Shown: in pieces, positions 1 through 6,431 of the stretch
Position numbering within the stretch: position 1 is the first letter of the stretch
Layout: every line of letters begins with the position of its first letter
Source: Deltaproteobacteria bacterium
GTDB taxonomy: Bacteria; Desulfobacterota; Desulfobulbia; Desulfobulbales; BM004
DNA length: 9,418 nucleotides
Direction of reading: 5' to 3'
Assembly (NCBI GenBank): GCA_019312985.1
Contig: JAFDCC010000002.1
Location: forward strand, 1 to 9,418
The notes under the pieces: model-generated
What the model was told of the DNA's origin: nothing
The model's database searches: none
What the model saw: only the letters and a program-made list of their open reading frames with translations
Program-made: the position numbers and the translations under genes

Positions 1-2
1 CA

Positions 3-779
3 GCACGTTGCCCTCGGGATCGACGAACCCCACGCGCGACTCGTCCGCGCTCTGGCCCGGCAGGCGCGCCGCCTGTCCATGCCGCTCCCCATGAGCTTGC
101 CGGCGTGGATCAGCAGCCGGGTGCTCGCGCCCTCGGGCAGCCCTGCGTCCTTGAGGTTGCGCGTCATGGCGCCCAGACGGACAAGAGCCGCGGCGGTTTC
201 TTTGTCGACACCGGACTCATGCCGAACGATCTCCGCTTCCAGTTCCGGCCCGGGATAATCGAATTCCAGCGAGATGAAGCGCTGCCGGGTCGACTGCTTG
301 AGGTCCTTGAGAACGCTTTGATAGCCGGGGTTGTAGGAAATTGCCAGCATGAATTCAGGCGGGGCGTGGAGAAGCTCTCCCAGTTTTTCCAGGGGCAGTT
401 CACGCCGGTCATCCGCCAGGGGATGGATCACCACCGTCGTGTCCTTGCGGGCCTCGACGATTTCATCGAGGTAGCAGATGGCGCCATGCCGCACCGCCAT
501 GGTCAGCGGCCCGTCACCCCAGACAGCCTCTCCCCCCTTGACAAGGTAGCGGCCGACCAGGTCGCTCGTCGAGAGATCGTCATGGCAGGAGACGGTCACC
601 AGGGGGCGCTGGAGCTTCCAGGCCAGGTGCTGCATGAAGCGTGTCTTGCCGCAGCCGGTCGGCCCCTTCAGGAGCAGGGGGATCATGTGGTCGTAGGCGG
701 CCGCGGCAATGGCGAGCTCGTCTTCCTGGGGCAGGTAAAACGGCTCTTCGGATATCATGTATTCTTTCAGCTGCTGCAT
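3..779 (-). CDS. CbbQ/NirQ/NorQ-family MoxR AAA+ ATPase, partial (runs off left edge)
   Basis: The 259 visible residues form a AAA+ ATPase of the CbbQ/NirQ/NorQ/GpvN group. In known members this ATPase works with a VWA-domain partner (CbbO/NorD) to remodel or activate a metalloenzyme such as Rubisco or nitric oxide reductase. Visible motifs are Walker A GPTGCGKT at residues 39-46, Walker B ICYLDE at 101-106, a sensor-1 Asn in SYNPGYQ near 150, Arg residues at 165-167, and the family's C-terminal [13 protein letters not shown] near 218-230. The start at 779 is preceded by GGGAGG at good spacing. Up to about residue 242 (RRRACRA) the match is good. After that the usual PLTDD-type ending is absent and the reading becomes Arg/Ser-rich with no stop, so the gene is either disrupted there or the sequence is wrong at the edge. 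No partner gene is visible, so the target enzyme is unknown; norQ, nirQ and cbbQ cannot be told apart here. Confidence 0.88.
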   Translation of the reverse strand, partial: MQQLKEYMISEEPFYLPQEDELAIAAAAYDHMIPLLLKGPTGCGKTRFMQHLAWKLQRPLVTVSCHDDLSTSDLVGRYLVKGGEAVWGDGPLTMAVRHGAICYLDEIVEARKDTTVVIHPLADDRRELPLEKLGELLHAPPEFMLAISYNPGYQSVLKDLKQSTRQRFISLEFDYPGPELEAEIVRHESGVDKETAAALVRLGAMTRNLKDAGLPEGASTRLLIHAGKLMGSGMDRRRACRARARTSRAWGSSIPRATC

Positions 780-802
780 GGGTCCTCCCGGAGTATTTCG
801 AG

Positions 803-820
803 AAAACAGTAAGCTGTTTT
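803..820. repeat. 18-bp palindrome AAAACAG-N4-CTGTTTT
   Basis: Perfect 7-bp arms with a TAAG spacer, centred about 32 bp upstream of the ATPase start codon. The position, just upstream of the ribosome site, would suit a repressor operator or a short leader hairpin. A T-rich run follows on the plus strand, but the AT-rich stem makes it a poor terminator. The regulator is unknown. Confidence 0.45.
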
Positions 821-860
821 TTCATTTTTACAACTCGGCGGCCTCGGGCAGGACCATTCG

Positions 861-884
861 GGCCATGGGACACCCCATAAGGCC
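861..884. repeat. Imperfect hairpin GGCCATGGG / CCCAT-AA-GGCC
   Basis: Nine base pairs in two blocks (ATGGG with CCCAT, GGCC with GGCC) are separated by a two-base bulge and closed by a four-base loop. It lies in the leader of the ATPase gene. It could be a structured part of the mRNA; there is no following T-run in the minus direction, so an intrinsic terminator is unlikely. Confidence 0.35.
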
Positions 885-907
885 ACTGTTGCCTTGTTCG
901 TTTAACT

Positions 908-940
908 TGCTGAATTTCCATGGTTTCGCAATATTCAGCA
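908..940. repeat. Inverted repeat TGCTGAAT-N17-ATTCAGCA
   Basis: Perfect 8-bp arms (908-915 and 933-940) with a 17-bp spacer, about 130-160 bp upstream of the ATPase start. The centre-to-centre distance of 25 bp places the arms on nearly the same DNA face only approximately, so operator use is a guess. It does not match a regulator site I can name. Confidence 0.4.
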
Positions 941-966
941 GCGCAGAATTTGAAACAATTTCTTCA

Positions 967-981
967 TGGTGACATTCACCA
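967..981. repeat. 15-bp palindrome TGGTGA-N3-TCACCA
   Basis: Perfect 6-bp arms with a CAT spacer, about 190-200 bp upstream of the ATPase start and 20 bp past the PEP-CTERM stop. The half-site resembles CRP/FNR half-sites (TGTGA/TCACA), but the spacer is 3 bp instead of 6, so a standard CRP/FNR site is not supported. Alternatively it is a weak hairpin after the PEP-CTERM gene; no U-run follows in the minus direction. Confidence 0.35.
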
Positions 982-1000
982 CAAATTTTTCACCGAGAAA

Positions 1001-1771
1001 TCATGATCGAAAAGAATTCCTGGCTGCCCGCCAGTTTTTTCTTTTTTTACTTTCCTGCAACCGGGGAGAAATTTTCCTGTCCCCTTGAAGCCGGCACCTG
1101 CCTGCCAGGACCCCGAGGCCGGAGCCCAAGAGAAGAATCGTTCCCGGCTCCGGAATAGGCACCGGATCGGAGGGCGGGCCGGCGGCAAATGTCCCGGCCG
1201 GAAACGGGACAGCGGCAGTCAGGTTGGCGGATTCCCCGTCGAGAACGTTTATGCCGCTGAAATACCAGTCCGGCAGCAGAAATGACGCAGTTTCCTGACC
1301 TGCCAGATTGTTCCGGTAGGCCCAGCCGTCAAGGTACTCCCAGGCCTGCCCGGTGCCGTCGGCTGCTATATTGCCGAAAACATCGACGGGGGCGCCGGCC
1401 CTGAAGAGCTCGACAGCATCATCGCCGTTGAAATTCAAGGCTGAGCTGACTGCATCAGGGGCAAAGCCGAAAAAGCTGCTGAACCCCACCCCGTCAGAGG
1501 CAAGATAGAGAAAATCCCCACGGGAAACGGACCTGGGCGAAAAGGTAAATTCAATGCCGTCAGACCCGCCGCCGTTATTGGCAACCCCCAGGCCGTAGAT
1601 ACTGAGGTCCGGGATATCGCTGGCAGCATACAGCTCCACCGCCTTCGGCGTCCCGCCTGTCAGGGGGCCGTCAATAACGCCGGTAAGGACCAGGCCCGTT
1701 GCCCGGGAAAGGCCGCCGGTTGCCAGGAGAATCAGCCCGGCTGCCAGACTTGCGTTCAGATGTTTCTTCAT
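1001..1771 (-). CDS. PEP-CTERM sorting-domain protein with lamin-tail-like domain
   Basis: Predicted exported protein of 256 residues. An N-terminal signal peptide (MKKHLNASLAAGLILLATGG, about 1-25) is followed by a domain at about 27-195 resembling the lamin-tail/LTD-type module of large secreted nucleases. Seen there are GVIDGPLTGG at 31-40, AVELYA near 44-49, NGDDAVELF at 115-123 and a WEYLDGWAYR segment at 144-153. No nuclease catalytic domain is present. The PEP-CTERM signal has PEPG at 207-210 and a hydrophobic helix at about 211-223, and would be processed by an exosortase in exopolysaccharide-producing bacteria. The start at 1771 was chosen for the GGGAGGG site just upstream; an in-frame ATG at 1867 has none. 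Odd point: about 32 mostly basic residues follow the helix, where the family normally ends after only a few Arg/Lys. No exosortase is in the window. Confidence 0.85.
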   Translation of the reverse strand: MKKHLNASLAAGLILLATGGLSRATGLVLTGVIDGPLTGGTPKAVELYAASDIPDLSIYGLGVANNGGGSDGIEFTFSPRSVSRGDFLYLASDGVGFSSFFGFAPDAVSSALNFNGDDAVELFRAGAPVDVFGNIAADGTGQAWEYLDGWAYRNNLAGQETASFLLPDWYFSGINVLDGESANLTAAVPFPAGTFAAGPPSDPVPIPEPGTILLLGSGLGVLAGRCRLQGDRKISPRLQESKKRKNWRAARNSFRS

Positions 1772-1957
1772 GGTGCATCCCTCCCTGCTGAAATGGTGAA
1801 TATTCCGCTTCGTTCTCGTGCAATGGTTCTTTTCCTTCCACTTACCCGGCGGAAAACGGATAGACAAGGAGAAATAATATTAGTATAAATAACAGGTTAG
1901 CCTCTTATTTTGGGCCATGCAGCGCTTGAAAAACAACGTTTTTTTCTGAAAAAAATG

Positions 1958-2006
1958 ACAGGGAAAGCAATCAAAAAAAATAAATACATTTGACCCCATT
2001 CCCTGT
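1958..2006. repeat. 49-bp element with 8-bp inverted ends (ACAGGGAA / TTCCCTGT), REP/MITE-like
   Basis: Perfect 8-bp arms at 1958-1965 and 1999-2006 enclose a 33-bp AT-rich core containing ACATTTGACCCC. That core resembles the GGGGTCAAAT ends often found beside REP-associated Y1 transposases (from memory, not checked). No transposase is adjacent. It may be a solo repeat relic or a long-loop hairpin upstream of the operon. Confidence 0.4.
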
Positions 2007-2019
2007 TGTGGAATAGAGT
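1990..2019 (+). promoter_or_regulatory. Putative sigma-70 promoter for the Rap1a-NptA-PDF-Cls operon
   Basis: TTGACC at 1990-1995 (5 of 6 to consensus), an 18-bp spacer and TAGAGT at 2014-2019 (4 of 6) face the operon. A start near 2026 would leave a leader of about 60 bases. The A-rich run just upstream could act as an UP element. The -35 lies inside the inverted-repeat element, so the match may be incidental. Confidence 0.4.
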
Positions 2020-2085
2020 TTTGCCTGAACGGTCCCGGCATTCTGTTTGAACCTGCCCGGGACGCAATGTTCCAGGAGGAATGGC

Positions 2086-2493
2086 ATGAAGAAGCTTTCC
2101 GTACTGCTTGCGGTTCTCCTGGCACTGCTCGGTTCCAGCGCAAGTGCCGGGCCTGCCAGTTATGTCTTTAGCGGCAGCGACATCTATGAGGCCTGTACCC
2201 ATGCGGTTCAGGGCCTGGAAAAAACCGGGGAATACGACGAGCACCGGTTCGGTGTCTGTGCCGGGTTCATAGCCGGTATAATTGATTTCCACACGGTGGC
2301 GGCGAGGGTGGAATCGTTCCCCGTTGCCATGTTCTGCCTTCCTCCCGGCATCACCACCGCCCGGGTCATCCGCGACGTCACCGCCTACATTGAGGCCAAT
2401 AGGACAAGGCTGCATGACCTCGCCGCCTACCTCGTGATTCTTGCCCTGCGGGAAGCTTATCCCTGCCGGGAGGAGGAAGACGCCGACAGATGA
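2086..2493 (+). CDS. Rap1a/Tai-family periplasmic protein
   Basis: Predicted periplasmic protein of 135 residues: signal peptide 1-21 with a likely cut after ASA, then a Rap1a/Tai-like domain. The family was first described as immunity proteins against type VI secretion amidase effectors, but many homologues have no known partner. Family-like features are GVCAGFIAGIID at 56-67, FCLPPGI at 83-89, and ALREAYPC at 120-127. Four cysteines (37, 58, 84, 127) fit the disulfide-bonded fold. The start at 2086 is fixed by AGGAGG at 2074-2079; an ATG at 2081 is out of frame and stops at once. The stop overlaps the next start (ATGA), indicating coupling with the transporter gene. No T6SS effector or structural gene is visible, so an immunity role is not supported by context. 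Confidence 0.82.
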   Translation: MKKLSVLLAVLLALLGSSASAGPASYVFSGSDIYEACTHAVQGLEKTGEYDEHRFGVCAGFIAGIIDFHTVAARVESFPVAMFCLPPGITTARVIRDVTAYIEANRTRLHDLAAYLVILALREAYPCREEEDADR

Positions 2494-4241
2494 GCGAAAC
2501 CTTCGATCCCTGGAAACTGGCAGCCGGGCTGGGGATCTTCCTCGTCGGCATGTTCATGCTGGAAGAAGGGGTCAAGGTCCTGTCGGGCAAAAGCTTCCGC
2601 CGCATGATCCGCCTTCACACCCACGGCCGTCTGCGGGCCATCGGCAGCGGCACCCTCGTCACCGCTCTTTTGCAGAGCAGTTCCGCCGTCTCCCTCATGG
2701 TCCTCGCCTTTGTCGGCGCCGGCGTCATGAGCATGCAGAATGCCATCGGCGTCGTCATGGGCTCCAACATCGGCACCACCCTGACCATCTGGATTGTCGC
2801 CATTCTCGGCTTCAAGCTCAAAATTGAAAGCTTTGCCCTCCCCCTGATCGGCCTCGGGGGCATCGGCCTCATTTTCTTTGCCCCCTCTACCAGGAAGCAC
2901 CATGCCGGCCGGCTCCTTATCGGCTTCGGCTTTCTCTTCCTGGGGCTCGACTACATGAAGGGCAGCGTTGAAAGCATCGGCCGGAACTTCGACCTGTCCA
3001 TGGTGCCTACCTACGGCCTCTGGATTTACCTGCTTGCCGGCACCCTGCTGACGGCAGTCATGCAGAGCAGCTCCGCCAGCATTGCCGTTGTCCTCACCGC
3101 CCTGAACAGCGGCCTGATCACCTTTGATATCGGCGTGGCCATGGTGATCGGCGCCAACGTCGGAACCACGATTACCATCATCCTCGGCTCCCTCGGCGGC
3201 ATCCCGGCCAAGAAAAGGGTGGCCTTCAGCCACCTTGTCTTCAACGTCGTCACCGGAGTGGCCGCCTATTTCAGCATCAGCATCTTGGTCTGGCTCATCG
3301 TCCAGATCGTCGATATCCCCAGCAACGGCGTCATGGGGCTGGCCCTGTTCCACACCCTCTTCAACCTCATGGGGGTCCTGCTTTTCCTTCCCTTCATCGG
3401 CCTGCTGACGCAGCAGCTCTACCGGCTCTTCCCGGACCGCAAGCTGCTCTTGACCCGGTATATCAACAACACCCCCGCCGAGGTGATCGAAGCCGCCGCC
3501 TCGGCCCTGCGCCAGGAAATTCTCCACCTGCTGCAGCAGTGCCAGCTCTACGGCTCACGCCTGCTGCATATCGAGCCGCAGGTATCATTCGCCGAAACAC
3601 CGGAGCTGCTGAAAAAAATCGGGAAAACGGTTTCCCTTGAAAGACTCTATGAAGACATCAAGCTGCTGCATGCAGAGATCTTTGCCTACTACTCGAGGCT
3701 CCAGAGCCAGAAGCTGGAGGAGGGGGAGGCCAAGGAACTGGAGCGCATGGTATACGCCTCCCGCAACATCATGAATTCCATTAAGAATTTCAAGGGAATA
3801 CGCCATGATTTCGACGAGTTCGAGGCGGCGGACAATACATATCTCGACAGCCAGCTGGCTCTGTTCCGCCAGCGGCTTGCCGGCCTCTACCGGGAGATGG
3901 ACGCAATCCGGAAAATGGAAAGCCGGGAAGCGCAGTACCAGCACCTGCTGAAGCTTTTTGTCAAGGTCGAGGCGGCTGACAAACTCTGCATCAGTGAAAC
4001 GCTGCAGGCGGTGGCCGAAGGGAGGATAAAGAAGCTGGAGATCTCATCAATGCTCCTGGTGAACCGGCTTTTTACCCAGGGCTGCCGGCTGCAGATATTC
4101 AGCCTGAAGGACCTGCTTCTTTCCCAGGCGCTGATAAGCAACTTTGACCATGCCCTCGACATGAAGGAGATCCTCGAAGAGGAAAAGGGCAGGGAACAGG
4201 AAGGCCCCCCGGCGCCTGAGACAGCGGCAGAAAACCTGTAA
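2490..4241 (+). CDS. Na/Pi cotransporter family protein with PhoU-like C-terminal domain
   Basis: Inner-membrane protein of 583 residues in the bacterial NptA/YjbB branch of the Na+/phosphate cotransporter family (SLC34-related). The inverted repeat core shows the duplicated signature QSSSA at 62-66 and 192-196, each followed by a glycine-rich GSNIGTT (91-97) and GANVGTT (221-227). About eight hydrophobic segments lie between 8 and 310. From about 335 to 560 the chain is soluble and helical, matching the PhoU-like domain common in this subfamily. Known relatives move phosphate with sodium, in some bacteria exporting it; the direction here is unknown. The start ATG overlaps the previous stop and has AGGAGGAA at 2471-2478. 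The Pro/Glu-rich end is probably disordered. It is a full-length, ordinary member as far as can be seen. Confidence 0.93.
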   Translation: MSETFDPWKLAAGLGIFLVGMFMLEEGVKVLSGKSFRRMIRLHTHGRLRAIGSGTLVTALLQSSSAVSLMVLAFVGAGVMSMQNAIGVVMGSNIGTTLTIWIVAILGFKLKIESFALPLIGLGGIGLIFFAPSTRKHHAGRLLIGFGFLFLGLDYMKGSVESIGRNFDLSMVPTYGLWIYLLAGTLLTAVMQSSSASIAVVLTALNSGLITFDIGVAMVIGANVGTTITIILGSLGGIPAKKRVAFSHLVFNVVTGVAAYFSISILVWLIVQIVDIPSNGVMGLALFHTLFNLMGVLLFLPFIGLLTQQLYRLFPDRKLLLTRYINNTPAEVIEAAASALRQEILHLLQQCQLYGSRLLHIEPQVSFAETPELLKKIGKTVSLERLYEDIKLLHAEIFAYYSRLQSQKLEEGEAKELERMVYASRNIMNSIKNFKGIRHDFDEFEAADNTYLDSQLALFRQRLAGLYREMDAIRKMESREAQYQHLLKLFVKVEAADKLCISETLQAVAEGRIKKLEISSMLLVNRLFTQGCRLQIFSLKDLLLSQALISNFDHALDMKEILEEEKGREQEGPPAPETAAENL

Positions 4242-4256
4242 CAGAGGAAAAGTAAC

Positions 4257-4814
4257 GTGCTCAGCAAAAAAGAATTTTCCCTGCTCTGCCTTTCTGCCGC
4301 TCTCATTGGAGCTGGGATTGCAGCAATAGCTCTGCTTTATAAAAAAAATACACCGGTGCTGCCTGTGCTGCAGCACCCCGAGGCAACCCTCCGCCGGGTG
4401 GCGGCACCTGTGGTTCATATAGACAATTCTCTCGTTTCGTTGGGCGATGCCCTTGTCGCAACGCTGCGGTACCGGGCCCTGGTCGACTTCTTTACAAGAA
4501 GGGAAATGCCGCGGGGCCTTGCAGCGCCACAGGTCGGCATATCAAAAAGGCTCATTGCCTGCGGCCTGCGCGGTACGATACACGTGATGATCAACCCCGT
4601 CATCCTGGAAAGAAAAGGTACCTATTTGGACAGGGATGACTGCCTGTCTGTCGAAAACGAGGGGGAAACGGTTATCTCCCGTTCCGCCTATGTCAGGGTG
4701 CGCTACACAACCCTTGAGAACAGGAAGAAAATCCTCGTTGCCAGGAATGACGACGCGGCCCTGATCGAACATGAAATTGATCACCTCAACGGGGTGCTCA
4801 ACATAGACCATTGA
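4257..4814 (+). CDS. Membrane-anchored peptide-deformylase-like protein with altered motifs
   Basis: 185-residue homologue of peptide deformylase, the metalloenzyme that removes the formyl group from new proteins. Motif 3 is intact (HEIDH 172-176, catalytic Glu 173), and the metal-ligand Cys is kept at 129. Motif 2 reads DDCLS (127-131) instead of EGCLS. Motif 1 reads PRGLAAPQ (85-92), losing the first Gly of GxGxAAxQ but keeping the Gln. Residues 7-27 form a hydrophobic helix followed by Lys-Lys, so the domain is likely tethered to the membrane; ordinary deformylases are soluble and about 15-20 residues shorter. By the positive-inside rule (KK on both sides of the helix) the topology is ambiguous. 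Start is GTG at 4257 with GAGG at 4244-4247; no better ATG is available. It sits 15 bp after the transporter gene. No fmt (formyltransferase), the usual neighbour, is present. Activity cannot be judged from sequence. Confidence 0.85.
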   Translation: MLSKKEFSLLCLSAALIGAGIAAIALLYKKNTPVLPVLQHPEATLRRVAAPVVHIDNSLVSLGDALVATLRYRALVDFFTRREMPRGLAAPQVGISKRLIACGLRGTIHVMINPVILERKGTYLDRDDCLSVENEGETVISRSAYVRVRYTTLENRKKILVARNDDAALIEHEIDHLNGVLNIDH

Positions 4815-4817
4815 GCC

Positions 4818-6269
4818 ATGCAGCCCGACGAATTTATCCGCAGCATCTGGCCCCACCTCGTTACAGCCGCGGTATTTGGGGCAACGCTGGCAACCGCCGT
4901 TCATATTCTCTACAAAAAGCAGAACCCCAGGGCGGCGGCGGGCTGGCTCGGCCTAGTCTGGTTTGCCCCCGTGCTGGGGGTCTGCCTCTACTGGATTTTC
5001 GGCGTGAACCGCATCCGGCGGCGCGCCCGGACCCGATTTGCCGGCAAGCAGGATGTGCCGTTGCCGGAAAGGCAGGCGGCCGTATCCCCACCTTTTATCG
5101 AGCAGGCCGGCGGCAGCGGCAGCCTGGTGCAACTGAGCCGCATGACAGAGAAGCTGACGCGCCAGCCGCTCATGCGAGGCAACCGGGTGACGGTGCTGAT
5201 AAACGGCGACCAGGCTTACCCGTGCATGCTTTCGGCCATTGGGTCGGCGCAGCACTCCATTTCCCTCTGCAGCTACATCTTCGAAAATGACGCCTGGGGG
5301 TGCAGGTTCCGAAAAGCCCTGCGGGATGCGGTGAAGCGGGGGGTGGAGGCCAGGGTGCTCATAGACGGGGTTGGGGCCCGCTACTCTTTCCCGCCGGTTA
5401 CCCGGAAACTTCGCCGCGACGGGATTAAAGCGGCAGAATTCATGAAGACCATGGTTCCCTGGGGGGTTCGGTACCTGAACCTTCGTAATCACCGCAAAAT
5501 TTTGGTGATTGACGGCAAAACCGGTTTTACCGGCGGGATGAACATCCGCGCCGACAACTGTCTCGGCGACAATCCGCCCCACCCGGTCCAGGACCTCCAC
5601 TTTCTCATAGAGGGACCGGTAACTGCGGAGCTGCAGCGCACCTTTGCCGAGGACTGGGCCTTTACCACCGGTGAGATGCTGCAGGGGGACAGATGGTTTC
5701 CTCACATAGCCGCCCGGGGTGAAGGAGTGGCGCGCGGCATTTCCGACGGGCCGGACGAAGATTTTGACAAGCTGCGCATGGTTATCCTCGCCGCCCTGGC
5801 CTCGGCCCGGGAATCGATCAGCATCGTGACCCCGTACTTCCTGCCCGACTCCGAACTTGTCGCGGCCTTACGCATCGCAGCGCTCCGGGGCGTGGCAATA
5901 GATATCTTCCTGCCCGCTGTCTCCAACCTCAGGATGGTGAAGTGGGCTTCCGAAGCCGGTTTGGAGGATCTGCTGCAGGAGGGCTGTTGCATATTTTTAA
6001 CCCGGCCGCCCTTTGACCACTCGAAAATCATGCTGGTCGACCGTGCCTGGGTGCTCCTCGGTTCCGCCAACTGGGATTCCAGGAGTCTTGCCCTGAACTT
6101 TGAGTTCAATGTCGAGTGCTATGACGGGCAGTTGGCCCGGGAGGTCGAGGCGGTGCTCCAGGAAAAAAAAGAAAGGGCCCGGCAGTTGGACCTGGACGAA
6201 ATCGCTGCCAGGGGCCTCGCCGTCAAGCTGCGCAACCGCTTTTTCCGCCTTTTTTCACCTTACCTCTGA
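4818..6269 (+). CDS. cls: Cardiolipin synthase / phospholipase D-family protein
   Basis: 483-residue membrane enzyme. Known relatives join two phosphatidylglycerol molecules to cardiolipin, releasing glycerol. Two N-terminal hydrophobic segments (about 12-32 and 42-62) match the PLDc_N anchor. Two HKD motifs follow: HRKILVIDG with H225, K227, D232 and the downstream GGMN; and HSKIMLVD with H401, K403, D408 and the downstream GSANWDSRS. Length and layout match ClsA-type synthases, so it should be complete and active. The start at 4818 lies 3 bp after the deformylase-like stop and has only a weak ribosome site, which suggests translation coupled to the preceding gene. Being the last gene of the envelope operon, it ties that operon to membrane lipid make-up. 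Another PLD-type activity such as phosphatidyltransferase cannot be excluded. Confidence 0.92.
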   Translation: MQPDEFIRSIWPHLVTAAVFGATLATAVHILYKKQNPRAAAGWLGLVWFAPVLGVCLYWIFGVNRIRRRARTRFAGKQDVPLPERQAAVSPPFIEQAGGSGSLVQLSRMTEKLTRQPLMRGNRVTVLINGDQAYPCMLSAIGSAQHSISLCSYIFENDAWGCRFRKALRDAVKRGVEARVLIDGVGARYSFPPVTRKLRRDGIKAAEFMKTMVPWGVRYLNLRNHRKILVIDGKTGFTGGMNIRADNCLGDNPPHPVQDLHFLIEGPVTAELQRTFAEDWAFTTGEMLQGDRWFPHIAARGEGVARGISDGPDEDFDKLRMVILAALASARESISIVTPYFLPDSELVAALRIAALRGVAIDIFLPAVSNLRMVKWASEAGLEDLLQEGCCIFLTRPPFDHSKIMLVDRAWVLLGSANWDSRSLALNFEFNVECYDGQLAREVEAVLQEKKERARQLDLDEIAARGLAVKLRNRFFRLFSPYL

Positions 6270-6431
6270 ACCCGGCACCGGTTTTCATCCTGCAACAGCT
6301 ACGGGCGGGAGTAAAATGTAAGGAAGCTTTTACCCTTCTGTGGTAAATATTACGAAAATCCCGCGGCTGTGTTGTCCGGGAGCCATTGACACCCTTTCTG
6401 CAGACAAACAAAACAACGGGCAGGATACGCC
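6270..6431 (+). promoter_or_regulatory. Intergenic region with competing short hairpins
   Basis: 162 bp separate the cardiolipin synthase and primase-helicase-like genes. GTAAAA (6311-6316) can pair with TTTTAC (6328-6333), while TTTACC (6329-6334) can pair instead with GGTAAA (6342-6347), so the two stems exclude each other. No GC-rich stem with a U-run, hence no clear intrinsic terminator. TTGACA occurs at about 6384-6389 but without a fitting -10. A promoter is expected here but was not identified. Confidence 0.35.

Larger units (their letters stand above)
780..1000 (-). promoter_or_regulatory. Leader region of the NorQ-type gene with several inverted repeats
   Basis: This 221-bp spacer lies between the stop of the PEP-CTERM gene and the start of the ATPase gene, both on the minus strand. 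No convincing sigma-70 or sigma-54 promoter was found by eye. It contains four inverted repeats: AAAACAG/CTGTTTT at 803-820, a GGCC-ATGGG hairpin at 861-884, TGCTGAAT/ATTCAGCA at 908-940, and TGGTGA/TCACCA at 967-981. The last three could be regulator sites or RNA hairpins. Small open frames here lack ribosome sites and are not called. Confidence 0.4.
1772..2085. promoter_or_regulatory. AT-rich divergent intergenic region
   Basis: This 314-bp spacer separates the divergently read PEP-CTERM gene and the four-gene plus-strand operon. No supported gene was found; the open frames crossing it on the minus strand lack ribosome sites and homology cues. It holds an inverted-repeat element (1958-2006) and a plausible rightward promoter (1990-2019). 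For the leftward gene only an AT-rich patch with TATACT/TAATAT-like hexamers near 1877-1887 is visible, without a matching -35. The stretch 1930-1990 has several long A and T runs that contrast with the GC-rich flanks. Confidence 0.55.

Noticed and set aside
105..812. A 235-codon plus-strand open frame over the AAA+ ATPase gene
   Set aside because: The minus strand carries Walker A, Walker B and family C-terminal features with a good ribosome site; the plus frame has none.
967..981. TGGTGA-N3-TCACCA as a CRP/FNR-type site
   Set aside because: The spacer is 3 bp rather than 6 and the half-sites deviate, so only a generic palindrome is reported.
1925..1950. AAAAAC-AAC-GTTTTT followed by T-run as an intrinsic terminator
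   Set aside because: The stem is AT-only apart from one pair and no plus-strand gene ends before it.
2457..3527. A 356-codon open frame on the minus strand, antisense to the Na/Pi transporter gene
   Set aside because: Its product is a low-complexity Asp/Glu/Gly/His-rich chain, as expected from the reverse of a GC-rich membrane-protein gene. The plus-strand frame has clear QSSSA motifs.
4953..5705. A 250-codon minus-strand open frame over the cardiolipin synthase gene
   Set aside because: It is antisense to a complete two-HKD enzyme and has no motif of its own.
6384..6412. TTGACA as a -35 box for the primase-helicase-like gene
   Set aside because: No acceptable -10 hexamer lies 16-18 bp downstream; CAAAAC-like sequence is too weak.
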